A DNA stretch of 64,000 bases from Erythrobacter sp. SG61-1L (GTDB lineage Bacteria > Pseudomonadota > Alphaproteobacteria > Sphingomonadales > Sphingomonadaceae): assembly GCF_001305965.1 (NCBI RefSeq), contig NZ_JXQC01000003.1, positions 3,124,861-3,188,860 on the forward strand, written 5' to 3'. The notes below the pieces were generated by a model. It saw nothing but the letters and a program-made list of their open reading frames with translations. It ran no database searches and was not told where the DNA came from. The translations under genes were made by a program, and so were the position numbers. Below, one piece after another: positions 1 to 9,067 of the stretch; position 1 is the stretch's first letter; each line of letters begins with the position of its first letter.

Positions 1-209
1 CCCGCATTCTGGACGGCGTGCGGGAAAACCGGGCGAACATCTTCACTCACCCCGATCACAAGGAAGAGCTGAAGGAATTGTTCGACGAAATCCTGGCCGA
101 TTACCGCGACTATCCGCAGGATCCGGGTTTCGAACAGCGCGTCGGCTTCGAGAAGATGCGCCGCGACAATTTCGAGGAAACCCGCCGCGCCGCCGATGCA
201 GTGCAGTGA
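1..209 (+). CDS. C-terminal end of a short-chain dehydrogenase-like protein (partial)
   Basis: The frame is open from the left edge of the window to a TGA at 207-209, so only the last ~68 residues are present. The segment GVRENRANIFTHPDHKEEL, followed by an acidic and aromatic helix, resembles the C-terminus of classical SDR oxidoreductases, where an I-x-THP stretch precedes the last helix. The Rossmann fold and catalytic YxxxK lie outside the window, so cofactor and substrate cannot be judged. The family call rests on this short tail alone. An unrelated protein with a similar helical tail is possible. Confidence 0.55.
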   Translation, partial: RILDGVRENRANIFTHPDHKEELKELFDEILADYRDYPQDPGFEQRVGFEKMRRDNFEETRRAADAVQ

Positions 210-241
210 TCGTTAAGGCCGGGCGTGCAAGGCAAGGCGCG

Positions 242-640
242 ATGAACCCTATCCTCCTTGCCGGCGCGCTCGCCCTCACCGCCTCTTCCGCATTGGCCCA
301 GACAGGCAATGGGCCTGCAGCGGCGCAGCAGCTCGATCTGGAACAGAAGACCAGCCTGCGCTGTTCGGCCGCCTTTGCGATCATCGCCAGCGAACAGGCG
401 CGCGGCGTGAAGAGCGCGCTGGCCTATCCTCCGCTGGGGGAACGCGGGAAGGAGTTCTTTGTCCGCACCAGCGCCCGGCTGATGGGCGATCTGAAGCTGT
501 CCCGCGAACAGGTACAGGCACTCTACATGGACGAAGTGGGCCGCCTGCAGAATGAAAGCATGAAGGCGAAAGACCCGCAAAAGGCCGTATCCGGGATCAT
601 GCAACCTTGCCTGCTGCTGCTGGACGCTTCGGGGATTTAA
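242..640 (+). CDS. small secreted protein of unknown function
   Basis: A 132-aa protein begins at ATG 242. An upstream GTG at 206 would overlap the previous stop and give a non-signal N-terminus, so I prefer 242. Residues 1-20 are a clear Sec signal peptide ending ALAQ. The mature part is helical, with two cysteines (in RCSAAF and QPCLLLL) that could pair in the periplasm. I do not recognise a named domain. It lies 32 bp after the SDR tail and may be co-transcribed with it. Confidence 0.7.
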   Translation: MNPILLAGALALTASSALAQTGNGPAAAQQLDLEQKTSLRCSAAFAIIASEQARGVKSALAYPPLGERGKEFFVRTSARLMGDLKLSREQVQALYMDEVGRLQNESMKAKDPQKAVSGIMQPCLLLLDASGI

Positions 641-653
641 CTGGCCGGTCTTT

Positions 654-684
654 CGTCGTCCCTGGATTGATCCGGGATCTCTGG
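654..684. repeat. dispersed palindromic repeat, GGATTGATCCGGGAT type
   Basis: The segment CGTCGTCCCTGGATTGATCC followed by GGGATCTCTGG is a degenerate copy of the repeat at 41555-41631. It lies between the convergent secreted gene and ftsK, where such extragenic palindromes usually sit. Confidence 0.55.
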
Positions 685-706
685 CGCCGCCCCCGGACGG
701 GCTGGA

Positions 707-3055
707 TCAAAGAGGGTTCCCGTCCCGGTCGCGGAAGATTTCGCGGCGCCCCACATGGTTGGCCGGGCCGACCAGCCCGTCTTCTTCCATGCGCTCGATC
801 CATTTGGCGGCGGTGTTGTAGCCCACGCCCATCTGGCGTTGCAGCCACGAACCGGAGGCCTTCTGGTTCTCGATCACGATCTGGCAGGCCTGGCGATATT
901 TGCGCTCTTCCGGATTGTCGGAGGCAGTGAACTCGTCCTCGAAGCCGAAGCCGCTGTCTTCCGTCTCTTCGGTCACGGCGTCGATATATTCGGGCTTGCC
1001 CTGCTTGCGCCAGTGATCGGCAATCGCCTCCACTTCCTCGTCGCTCACGAAGGGGCCGTGCACGCGGGTCAGCGCGCCGCTGGAGGGCTTGTAGAGCATG
1101 TCGCCCTTGCCCAGCAGCTGTTCGGCGCCCTGCTCGCCAAGGATGGTGCGGCTGTCGATGCGGCTGGTGACGTGGAAGCTGACGCGGGTGGGCAGGTTCG
1201 CCTTGATGACGCCGGTGATGACGTCCACCGAAGGGCGCTGCGTCGCCATGATCAGGTGGATGCCCGCGGCGCGGCTCTTCTGCGAAAGCCGCTGGATCAG
1301 CACTTCGATTTCCTTGCCGACCGTCACCATAAGGTCGGCCAGTTCGTCCACGATCAGCACGATCTGGGGCAGCGCCTCGTAATCGAGCTGTTCTTCCTCG
1401 AACAGTTCCTCGCCCGTATCGGGATCGAAGCCGATCTGCACCCGGCGGCCCAGCGGCTTGCCCTTGGCGATGGCGCTGGTGACACGTTCGTTGAAGCCGT
1501 TGAGGTTACGCGCGCCGATGGAGGACATCATGCGATAGCGCCGCTCCATCTCCTCCACGGCCCATTTGAGCGCGCGGATGGACTTGTGCGGTTCGGTCAC
1601 CACCGGGGCCAGCAGGTGCGGAATGTCGTCGTAGCTTTTCAGCTCCAGCACCTTGGGATCGATCAGGATCATGCGCAATTCGCGCGGCGTGAAGCGATAG
1701 AGCAGCGACAGCAGGATGCAGTTGAGGCCCACCGACTTACCCGAACCGGTGGTGCCCGCCACCAGCAGGTGAGGCATGGCGGCAAGGTCCGCCACGATGG
1801 GTTCGCCCGCAATATCCTTGCCCAGGATGATCGGCAGCATGCCCTTGTGCCCGGCAAAGGCCTCTGACGCGGCGAGTTCCTTCAGGGCCACGGTCTGCCG
1901 GTCGGCATTGGGCAGTTCGATGCCCATCACTGTCTTGCCCGGAATGGGCGAAACGCGCGCGCTGATCGCGCTCATGTTGCGGGCGATGTCTTCGGCAAGG
2001 CCCACGACGCGGCTGGCCTTGACCCCGGCAGCCGGTTCCAGCTCGTACATCGTCACCACCGGGCCGGTGCGCACGGCGGTGATTTCGCCCTTCACGTTGA
2101 AATCGTCGAGCACGTTTTCCAGCAGGCGCGCGTTCCGCTCCAGCGCCAGCTTGTCGACCTTGGGCGCCGAATTGGCCGGCGGGTCTTCCAGCAGGTCGAG
2201 GCTGGGCAATTCGTATTCGTCGAACAGATCCTTCTGCCGTTTGCCGGTGCCGCTGATCTTCGCAGGCTTGGGCGGGGCGGAAGGATCGGCGATTTCGGGC
2301 GGCTTGCGCGCGGGGCCGTCGGCAACGGGGGCGGCGCGCGGCTCTGCCCGTTCGGGCTTTTCCGCCTTTTCGCGCTTGTGCACGAAGGGCAGGGAATCAG
2401 CGCTGGGCAGCGAAGGCGCGCGCTTCAGCGCGGCGGGAATGGTGAGCAATTGCGCCCAGTCGATCGCGAAGACGCGGCCCACCATATAGGCCCCGCCTGC
2501 AAGGCAGACGAAGCCCATGCCCAGGATGGCCCAGCCCTGCCCGGCTTCGGGCAAGCGCGCTGCCAGCGCCTCGATTGCGCCCTTGCCCAGCAGGCCGGTG
2601 ATCCCGCCCAGGGATGCGGGCAGGCTGCCGCCGAACGAAGTGAAAGTGAGCGAAAGCACCGTGGAAAGCAGGGCCATGGCGAAGATCAGCATCCCCACCG
2701 TGCGCCACCAGCGCGTGCCGTGGGGCGTATCTTCCTCCCCATCCGCATCGCGCCACAGCTTGCGCGCGAAGGCATAGAGCAGCGGAATGAGCAGCACCGA
2801 GACGAGGCCGAACAGGAACAGCCCGCGCTCCGCCGCCCAGGCCCCGGCGGAACCCATCCAGTTCAGCGGCGGCCCGCCTGCAGCGGTGGAGGGAGAAGGA
2901 TCGGTCTGGTGATAGGATGCCAGCGAGAGGGTGAAGAACAGCATCGCCGCAAACAGCGCCAGTGCGCCCGAAAGCTGCAGCGCACGGCGCAGCGACCGCC
3001 GGAAGGCGGCGCGCCAATCTGCCTGCGGGGCCTTCCCGATTGGGCGGCTGGCCAT
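707..3055 (-). CDS. ftsK: DNA translocase FtsK
   Basis: FtsK pumps DNA at the division septum and activates XerCD recombination at dif during chromosome segregation. The 782-aa protein starts at ATG 3055 (MASRPIGKAPQ); the open frame extends further upstream but without family-like sequence. Four membrane segments lie in roughly residues 30-190, followed by a Pro/Lys-rich linker. The RecA-like motor has its Walker A (GTTGSGKS) near residues 433-440 and a DELADLM Walker B region. The last ~60 residues form the gamma winged helix that reads KOPS (SGSWLQRQMGVGYNTAAKWI). The linker is short compared with E. coli FtsK, as is usual in alphaproteobacteria. It lies 145 bp downstream of a thiamine-phosphate-synthase-like gene on the same strand. 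Confidence 0.96.
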   Translation of the reverse strand: MASRPIGKAPQADWRAAFRRSLRRALQLSGALALFAAMLFFTLSLASYHQTDPSPSTAAGGPPLNWMGSAGAWAAERGLFLFGLVSVLLIPLLYAFARKLWRDADGEEDTPHGTRWWRTVGMLIFAMALLSTVLSLTFTSFGGSLPASLGGITGLLGKGAIEALAARLPEAGQGWAILGMGFVCLAGGAYMVGRVFAIDWAQLLTIPAALKRAPSLPSADSLPFVHKREKAEKPERAEPRAAPVADGPARKPPEIADPSAPPKPAKISGTGKRQKDLFDEYELPSLDLLEDPPANSAPKVDKLALERNARLLENVLDDFNVKGEITAVRTGPVVTMYELEPAAGVKASRVVGLAEDIARNMSAISARVSPIPGKTVMGIELPNADRQTVALKELAASEAFAGHKGMLPIILGKDIAGEPIVADLAAMPHLLVAGTTGSGKSVGLNCILLSLLYRFTPRELRMILIDPKVLELKSYDDIPHLLAPVVTEPHKSIRALKWAVEEMERRYRMMSSIGARNLNGFNERVTSAIAKGKPLGRRVQIGFDPDTGEELFEEEQLDYEALPQIVLIVDELADLMVTVGKEIEVLIQRLSQKSRAAGIHLIMATQRPSVDVITGVIKANLPTRVSFHVTSRIDSRTILGEQGAEQLLGKGDMLYKPSSGALTRVHGPFVSDEEVEAIADHWRKQGKPEYIDAVTEETEDSGFGFEDEFTASDNPEERKYRQACQIVIENQKASGSWLQRQMGVGYNTAAKWIERMEEDGLVGPANHVGRREIFRDRDGNPL

Positions 3056-3200
3056 GAATATTCCCCTCTGGTCTGGAAGGGGAGAATCGCAGAGTCGGGA
3101 CTCGCGGTCAAGAATCCGCGGGTTGGGTCGCGCGGAGAACCCAAATCCCCTCCTGCGCGGGGATGACGAGAAAAAGGAGGTGAAGCGCCTGGAGAAGAAC

Positions 3201-3734
3201 TCAGGACAATCCATCAATCGCCGCCCAGTGCGGCCATTCGAGGCGCTTTGCCTTGTGCTTGCTCATGCCCCCAAGCGCGATCACCGGCACGCGCGAGCGG
3301 GTAGCCAGCAGGCGGAAGCGAAGCGGGCCGAGGCTCGGGCCGCCAGGGTGGGAGCGGGTGGGGAAGACGGGCGAGAGCAGCATGGCGTCCACGCCCAGCA
3401 GGTTCGCCTCCCCGATTTCGCGCAGGCTGTGAGCGGTAGCGAGGCGCAGGTGCCGCCGCCGGGGCCACAGGGCACGCGGTGCACCGTAAATGCCGCCTGC
3501 GCCCCATTCGGTCGCGGTGAGGGCGGAATCTGCCAACACGGTTGCGATCCCGCGCGCCCGCGCGATGCGGGCGAGGGTGCGGAAGCGCGCGATCCGTTCG
3601 GCCGGTTCGAGATGGTAATGGCGATAGATGAAGCCCGATCCGCGCGGCAGGCGTTTGAGCGCCGCCTCCAGCCCCGCATCGTTGCGGGCATCGGAGATCA
3701 GCCACAGATGCGGCAGGGTCTGGCGCGTCACCAT
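3201..3734 (-). CDS. thiamine phosphate synthase/TenI-like protein
   Basis: This 177-aa protein starts at ATG 3734; an earlier in-frame start would overlap the divergent yggS. It has the ThiE/TenI-type TIM-barrel pattern: HLWLISDAR at the N-terminus, ADSAL in the middle, LLSPVFPTRSHPG (the family SPVF-x-T phosphate loop) and VIALGGM near the C-terminus. True ThiE couples HMP-PP and thiazole phosphate. Here the motifs are shortened and no thi genes are adjacent, so a stand-alone TenI-like paralogue is as likely as ThiE. ftsK follows on the same strand. Confidence 0.75.
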   Translation of the reverse strand: MVTRQTLPHLWLISDARNDAGLEAALKRLPRGSGFIYRHYHLEPAERIARFRTLARIARARGIATVLADSALTATEWGAGGIYGAPRALWPRRRHLRLATAHSLREIGEANLLGVDAMLLSPVFPTRSHPGGPSLGPLRFRLLATRSRVPVIALGGMSKHKAKRLEWPHWAAIDGLS

Positions 3735-3754
3735 CAGGGCGCTATAGGCGCGGC

Positions 3755-4417
3755 ATGGACCACGCTTCAACTCCGCTGGAGGCCGTCGAGGCCGGGATCG
3801 CCCGCGCCGCGAAGATCGCCGGGCGCAACGCCGAAGACATCACGCTGATCGCCATCAGCAAAACGCATGATGCCGGAACCATTGTGCCGCTGATCGAACA
3901 GGGGCAGCGCGTGTTCGGCGAAAATCGCGTGCAGGAAGCGCAAGGCAAATGGCCCGCGCTGAAGGAACGGTTTCCTGACATCGAATTGCATCTGGTCGGC
4001 CAGTTGCAGTCCAACAAGGCGGAAGACGCGGTCGAACTGTTCGATTGCATCCACTCGGTCGACCGGCCCAGCCTCGTGACCGCGTTGGGCAAGGCGATGG
4101 ACAAGGCGGGCCGCAAGCTTCCCTGCTTCATCCAGGTGAATATCGGCGAGGAAGATCAGAAGGGCGGCTGCGCGATTGCCGATCTGCCCGCCCTGCTAGA
4201 ACAGGCGAGCGAGGCGGGTCTGCCGGTAGTCGGCCTGATGTGCGTGCCGCCCGCGGAGATCGAACCGGCGCCCTTCTTCGCCTTCCTCGCCAAGCTGGCT
4301 GCGGATAACGGCCTCGACCAGCTGAGCATGGGCATGAGCGGCGATTACGAAACCGCGATCATGCTGGGCGCCACCCATGTACGCGTGGGCAGTGCCCTGT
4401 TCGGGGCGCGGAGTTAA
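3755..4417 (+). CDS. yggS: YggS-family pyridoxal-phosphate homeostasis protein
   Basis: A 220-aa cytosolic PLP-binding protein that buffers PLP and affects amino-acid and keto-acid balance; it has no known catalytic reaction. The PLP lysine is Lys36 in LIAISKTHD. Other family signatures are FGENRVQEA, HLVGQLQSNKA, CIHSVDR, QVNIGEEDQKGG, GLMCVPP and the C-terminal LSMGMSGDYETAIMLGATHV with the phosphate-binding GS. It is divergent from the ThiE-like gene with only 20 bp between start codons, so the promoters must overlap. Confidence 0.95.
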   Translation: MDHASTPLEAVEAGIARAAKIAGRNAEDITLIAISKTHDAGTIVPLIEQGQRVFGENRVQEAQGKWPALKERFPDIELHLVGQLQSNKAEDAVELFDCIHSVDRPSLVTALGKAMDKAGRKLPCFIQVNIGEEDQKGGCAIADLPALLEQASEAGLPVVGLMCVPPAEIEPAPFFAFLAKLAADNGLDQLSMGMSGDYETAIMLGATHVRVGSALFGARS

Positions 4418-4426
4418 AACGGAACG

Positions 4427-4460
4427 GGCCGGCATTTCGTTCTCACGAAGTGTGCTGGCC
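4427..4460. terminator. bidirectional hairpin between yggS and glnD
   Basis: GGCCGGCA pairs with TGCTGGCC (one mismatch), with an inner TTCGT/ACGAA stem. It sits in the 42 bp between the convergent yggS and glnD, and its last base is also the final base of the glnD stop codon. There is no clear T-run, so it may act as a processing or blocking hairpin rather than a classic intrinsic terminator. Confidence 0.5.
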
Positions 4461-7225
4461 TAAGCCTCCACTTTCTCTGCCATGGCCTGTGCCTCGTCGC
4501 TCGATGCAGTGAGCAGCGCTTCCTCGATTGCCTTGAGCCGGTCGGCCGAGGTGATCTTTCCTCCCAGCAGATCGGTGACGTAGAACGTATCCGCCGCGCG
4601 CTCGCCGTAATTGGTGATGTGTGCGGAATTCACCATCAGCCGGTTTTCGAACAGGGCACGGGCGAGCCGGTTGAGCAGGGCGGGCCGGTCACGCGCATTC
4701 ACTTCGATCACGGTGAAGCGGTTGGATGCCTTGTTGTCCGTAAATACGCGCGGGCGCACTTCGAAGCTGGCGGCGCGGGCGTGGCTGAGGGGGCGCTTGG
4801 CGAGCTGGGGCACCAGTTCGATCCGGTTGGCCAGCGAATCCTCGATGGCCGTCGCCAGCCTTGCCAGCTGCGCTTCCTCGCTGAAGGGGCGGCCCAGCGG
4901 ATCCTGCACCAGGAAATTGTCGACTGCCTTGCCCACGCGGGTGGTGTGAATGCGCGCGTCGATGATGTTGCCGCCCGCAAGGCTTATCGCGCCCGCGATG
5001 CGGTAGAACAGGCCCGGATGGTCGTCCGCAATCACGGTGACGAGCGTAGCCCCGCGCGCCGCGTAATATTCGCAGTGGATCGACAGCCGCTTCTGCAGTT
5101 CCTTCGCCTCGGCATATTGCCGCAAATTCATGGCGATGATGTCGGCCGGCTCGGCGATCCAGTAGGAATCGTCGAACCGGTCGTCCAGTTCCTCCATCAC
5201 ATGGCCGCCGGTGCCCAGAATGGCGGCCACATCCTCACGCTTGAGCTGCACGCGCTCGGTCCGGCCGCTGCTGACATGGCCAAGGCGCAGGGCCTCTTCG
5301 GCCAGCGCATAAAGCTGGGTGAGCAACTGGCGTTTCCAGCTGTTCCAGATGCCCGGCCCCACTGCGCGAATGTCCACGATGGTCAGCAAGGTCAGCAGGC
5401 GCAGGCGCTCCACGCTCTGCACTTCGGCCACGAAATCGGCGATGGCCTTGGGGTCCGACAGGTCGCGCTTGAAGGCCGTTGCGCTCATCAGCAGGTGCCA
5501 GCGCACCAGCCAGGCGACCAGTTCGGTCTCGTCTTCGTCCATGCCGAGGCGCGGGCAGAGCTTTTCGGCCACTTCCGCGCCAAGGATCGAATGGTCCCCT
5601 CCGCGGCCCTTGGCGATGTCATGCAGCAGTACCGAGACATAGAGCGCGTTGCGCGACTGGAGCTTGGGGAACAGTTCCGTGGCCAGCGGGTGATCCTTGC
5701 GCAGATCCCCCCGCTCGATCTTCGCCAGCAAGCCGATGGCGCGGATCGTGTGCTCGTCCACCGTATAATGGTGGTACATGTCGAACTGCATCTGCGCGTT
5801 GACGCGGGCGAAATCAGGCACGAAGCGGCCGAACACGCCCGCCTCGTTCATCCAGCGCAGCACCATTTCCGGGTCACGCCGGCCGGCCAGCAATTTAAGG
5901 AACAGGGCATTGGCGCGCGGATCGTTGCGGACATCTTCCTTGATCAGCGTGCAGTCGCGTGCGGCCATGCGCATGGTGGCGGGGTGGATTTCCAGCCCCT
6001 CTTCCTCGGCGATCTGGAAGATTTCGATCAGGCGGACCGGATCGTCCCTGAACCAGTCGTCGCCCTGCGCGGCGATGCGCCCGCCGAACACTTTGTAACC
6101 GCGCACGGAGCGGGCACGGGCGCGGAAACCTGCCAGCAACCCGCGCGGCGTCTTGCGGGCGAATTGCTCGTCCAGCTGGGCCAGGAAGATGCCCGAAAGG
6201 CTGCCCACGCGCTTCGCCTGCAGGAAATAATACTGCATGAAACGCTCGACCGCGCTCTTGCCCGGACGGTCGGCGAATTGCATCCGGCGGGCCACTTCGC
6301 GCTGCAGGTCGAAGGTCAGCCGGTCTTCCGCGCGGTTGGTGATCGTGTGCAGGTGGGATCGCACCGCCAGAAAGAAGCCCTCCGCCCGGCGGAAGGCTCG
6401 ATATTCGGCGCGGGTGAACAGGCCGACCTCGACCAGTTCGGCGGCGCTCTTCACCTTGTGGATGTATTTGCCGATCCAGTAGAGCGTCTGCAAATCCCGC
6501 AGGCCGCCCTTGCCTTCCTTGATGTTCGGCTCGACGACATAGCGGCTGTCGCCCAGGCGCTTGTGCCGTTCGTTGCGCTCGGCCAGCTTTTCGGTGACGA
6601 ATTGCCGTTCCGTCCCGGCGACCGCTTCGGCGAAGAAGCGCGCGCTGGCTTCCTCGTAAAGCTCCTGATCGCCCCACAGATAGCGGCCTTCCAGCATGGC
6701 AGTGCGGATCGTCAGATCGCCGCGCGCCATGCGCACCATATCGTCCAGCGAGCGGCTGGAATGGCCCACTTTCAGGCCCAGATCCCACAGGAGATAGAGC
6801 ATGGCCTCGATCACCTGTTCGCACCAGGCGGTCTGCTTGCCGGGAGTGAGGAAGGCGATATCGATATCCGAATGGGGCGCCATCTCGGCGCGGCCATAGC
6901 CGCCCACGGCCATGATCGTCAGCCGCTCGCCCGAACTGCGATTGTTGACGGGGTAGAGATCGGTGACGACGTGATCGTGCATCACGCGGATGATCTGATC
7001 CATCAGGAAGGCGAAACCGGCCGTGATCTCGTGCCCGGCGGAAGGCTTGTCGGCAAGGCGGCGCGTCAGTTCCGCGCGCCCTTCGGCCATGGCGCTGCGC
7101 AGCAGTTCCACCACGCGCTTGCGTGCCTTGGCGGCACCGGCATCGGCCACCGCTTCCGCGATGTCGCCTGCCAGCTTGCGACGGTCCAGAACCGCGCGTT
7201 GATTGGGTATCCTGATTGCGCTCAC
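4460..7225 (-). CDS. glnD: bifunctional PII uridylyltransferase/uridylyl-removing enzyme GlnD
   Basis: GlnD senses glutamine and adds or removes UMP on PII proteins, setting nitrogen assimilation through GlnB/GlnK. The 921-aa protein has the expected order: nucleotidyltransferase domain (GGYGRAEMAPHSDIDIAF near residue 108), linker, HD domain (LLHDIAKGRGGDHS near 532) and two C-terminal ACT domains (near 730 and 840). The start is GTG 7225, giving a GTGA overlap with the stop of the acyl-CoA synthetase gene, so translation is probably coupled. All catalytic motifs are intact. No PII gene lies in the window. Confidence 0.97.
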   Translation of the reverse strand: MSAIRIPNQRAVLDRRKLAGDIAEAVADAGAAKARKRVVELLRSAMAEGRAELTRRLADKPSAGHEITAGFAFLMDQIIRVMHDHVVTDLYPVNNRSSGERLTIMAVGGYGRAEMAPHSDIDIAFLTPGKQTAWCEQVIEAMLYLLWDLGLKVGHSSRSLDDMVRMARGDLTIRTAMLEGRYLWGDQELYEEASARFFAEAVAGTERQFVTEKLAERNERHKRLGDSRYVVEPNIKEGKGGLRDLQTLYWIGKYIHKVKSAAELVEVGLFTRAEYRAFRRAEGFFLAVRSHLHTITNRAEDRLTFDLQREVARRMQFADRPGKSAVERFMQYYFLQAKRVGSLSGIFLAQLDEQFARKTPRGLLAGFRARARSVRGYKVFGGRIAAQGDDWFRDDPVRLIEIFQIAEEEGLEIHPATMRMAARDCTLIKEDVRNDPRANALFLKLLAGRRDPEMVLRWMNEAGVFGRFVPDFARVNAQMQFDMYHHYTVDEHTIRAIGLLAKIERGDLRKDHPLATELFPKLQSRNALYVSVLLHDIAKGRGGDHSILGAEVAEKLCPRLGMDEDETELVAWLVRWHLLMSATAFKRDLSDPKAIADFVAEVQSVERLRLLTLLTIVDIRAVGPGIWNSWKRQLLTQLYALAEEALRLGHVSSGRTERVQLKREDVAAILGTGGHVMEELDDRFDDSYWIAEPADIIAMNLRQYAEAKELQKRLSIHCEYYAARGATLVTVIADDHPGLFYRIAGAISLAGGNIIDARIHTTRVGKAVDNFLVQDPLGRPFSEEAQLARLATAIEDSLANRIELVPQLAKRPLSHARAASFEVRPRVFTDNKASNRFTVIEVNARDRPALLNRLARALFENRLMVNSAHITNYGERAADTFYVTDLLGGKITSADRLKAIEEALLTASSDEAQAMAEKVEA

Positions 7226-8919
7226 TGAACCTCAGATAAAGCCAGATATTTTTCGCGCAACGCACGCTTGTCCACTTTTGCCGTTCCAAGGCGGGGCAAT
7301 GGCTCTGGCGAGCGCCACATCCGGGCGGGAATCTTGAAGGGCGCAAGCGTTTCGGCAAGGAATTCGCGCAGGTCCGCCTCGTCCAGATCGTGCCCTTCGC
7401 GGGGCAGCCAGACGGCGGCGGGAATCTCGCCGAACCGGTCATCCGGCAGGCCGAAGACGGAACATTCCGCAATCGAGGGATGGGCATAGATCGCCTGTTC
7501 CACCTCGATGCAGGAGATATTCTCGCCCCCGCGGATGATGATGTCCTTCTTGCGGTCGACGATAAAGAGATAGCCGTCCTCGTCCAGGAAGCCGAGATCG
7601 CCGGTCAGGAAATAGCCATCCTCGCGCATGGCTTCGCGCGTGGCCTCCGGATCGTTCCAATAGCCCAGGAAATTGCAGACGGACCGGATCGCCACTTCGC
7701 CCGTCTCGCCCGGCGGCAGTTTCGCGCCATCCGCGCCGAAGATCGCCAGATCGGCCAGCGGCAGGCTGGCGGGGCCGGTGCTGCCCGGTTTGGCGAGGTA
7801 ATTCTCGTTGAAATTGCCGCAGCCCACGGCGTTGGTCTCGGTCAGGCCATAGCCGATGATCGGATAGCCCGATGGCATATTGGCGCGGATGCGCTGGACG
7901 TGATCGGGCGGCCGGGCCGCGCCGCCCGCCGCGAAATTGGTGCAGCTTGAAAGGTCGAACCGGCCACGATCCGGGTGAGTGGCCAGTTCGATGCTCATCA
8001 GCGGAACGCCCACGAAATAGGTGATTTTCTCCGCCTCGATCAGGCGCATTGCCTCCAGCGCATCCCATTTCGGCAGCATCACCAGCCGCCGCCCCAGTGC
8101 GAAGCTCTGCAGGAACAGGGGCACTTCGCCGGTCACATGGAACAGGGGCACGGCCACCAGCGATGCGGCGGGATATGCCGGGGCCTCGCCGCGCTTGAGC
8201 ATATGGCCATAGACCATCAGCGTCTGCGCCCCGAAATTGAGCGTTGCCTGCACCACGGCGCGGTGATCGGACAGGACACCGCGCGATTTGCCGGTGGAGC
8301 CGGAGGTGAACAGGATCGTGGCGTGATCGTCAGGCCCCAGTTCAGGCAGCGGCGTTTCGGCCCCGCCGCCCTTGGCAGTGAGTTCGCGCAGCCCTTCCAG
8401 CGGCAGGGCATCATGGGTGAAGACCAGTACCGGCGTGCCCTGCGCCCGTCCGTCCAGCCGGGCGGCGCGCTGGGGATCGGCCAGCACCAGGCTGCACTGG
8501 GCCAGCGCGATCGCTTCGGCCAGTTCCTCGCCGGTCGAAAAGCCGTTCAGCAAGGTCACGCAGCCGCCTGCCAACAGCACGGCTATATAGGCAATGGCCC
8601 AATTGGCGGAATTGCGCGCGGCGATGCCGATCCGGTCGCCCTTGCGCACCCCGTGCCCTTCCACCAGCCCGCCTGCCAGCGCGCGGGCGGAGGCGAGGCT
8701 TTCGGCAAAGCTCAGGCGGAAATCGCCGTCGACCAGAAAGGTCGCATCGCCATGCCGGGCGCAATAATGCGCGAAATAGGCCGGCAAGGTGGGCGGGGCA
8801 TGTTTGAACAGCGGCAGATCGGTGCCGAAGCGTGGGATGGTAGTGAGTTCGAGCGGCGCGCCCGGGGCAAGGCTGGCTTCCAGATTCGCCTTCAGGCTGC
8901 GGTCCATCTCGCTCGGCAT
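7222..8919 (-). CDS. AMP-forming acyl-CoA synthetase (ANL superfamily)
   Basis: The protein activates a carboxylic acid to an acyl-AMP and then an acyl-CoA; the acid cannot be predicted. Start ATG 8919 has GGAGAAGAGG just upstream and gives 565 aa. Motifs in order are ILFTSGSTGKSRGV (P-loop A3), GYGLTETNAVG (A5), YFLTGDLGFLDEDGYLFIVD (A7) and RKKDIIIRGGENI (A8), and the C-terminal catalytic lysine is in GTAKVDKR. It overlaps glnD by GTGA, although the two functions are not obviously linked. A housekeeping fatty-acid or aromatic-acid ligase are alternatives. Confidence 0.9.
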   Translation of the reverse strand: MPSEMDRSLKANLEASLAPGAPLELTTIPRFGTDLPLFKHAPPTLPAYFAHYCARHGDATFLVDGDFRLSFAESLASARALAGGLVEGHGVRKGDRIGIAARNSANWAIAYIAVLLAGGCVTLLNGFSTGEELAEAIALAQCSLVLADPQRAARLDGRAQGTPVLVFTHDALPLEGLRELTAKGGGAETPLPELGPDDHATILFTSGSTGKSRGVLSDHRAVVQATLNFGAQTLMVYGHMLKRGEAPAYPAASLVAVPLFHVTGEVPLFLQSFALGRRLVMLPKWDALEAMRLIEAEKITYFVGVPLMSIELATHPDRGRFDLSSCTNFAAGGAARPPDHVQRIRANMPSGYPIIGYGLTETNAVGCGNFNENYLAKPGSTGPASLPLADLAIFGADGAKLPPGETGEVAIRSVCNFLGYWNDPEATREAMREDGYFLTGDLGFLDEDGYLFIVDRKKDIIIRGGENISCIEVEQAIYAHPSIAECSVFGLPDDRFGEIPAAVWLPREGHDLDEADLREFLAETLAPFKIPARMWRSPEPLPRLGTAKVDKRALREKYLALSEVQ

Positions 8920-9067
8920 CGGCACCTCTTCTCCAATCCCATGCGTCCGGTATTACCCGGCCGCCTGTGGAGGGCAGAGTGCAGCGCAGGCTTTCGCCGC
9001 GCCATCCGCTGTGCCACAAGCGCCCGCGTCCCCGGCGCTGTGAAGCCGATAGTAAGAGGAACACCAA

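Noticed and set aside
3160-3185. Repeat-like stretch between ftsK and the thiamine-synthase-like gene
   Set aside because: It has short GGGGAT and CGAG motifs but no clear palindromic arms matching the repeat families, so it is not listed.
4619-7228. 869-codon open frame antisense to glnD
   Set aside because: It is a high-GC shadow of glnD: composition is His/Gln/Arg/Gly-rich with no domain-like sequence, and glnD on the other strand is complete and unmistakable.
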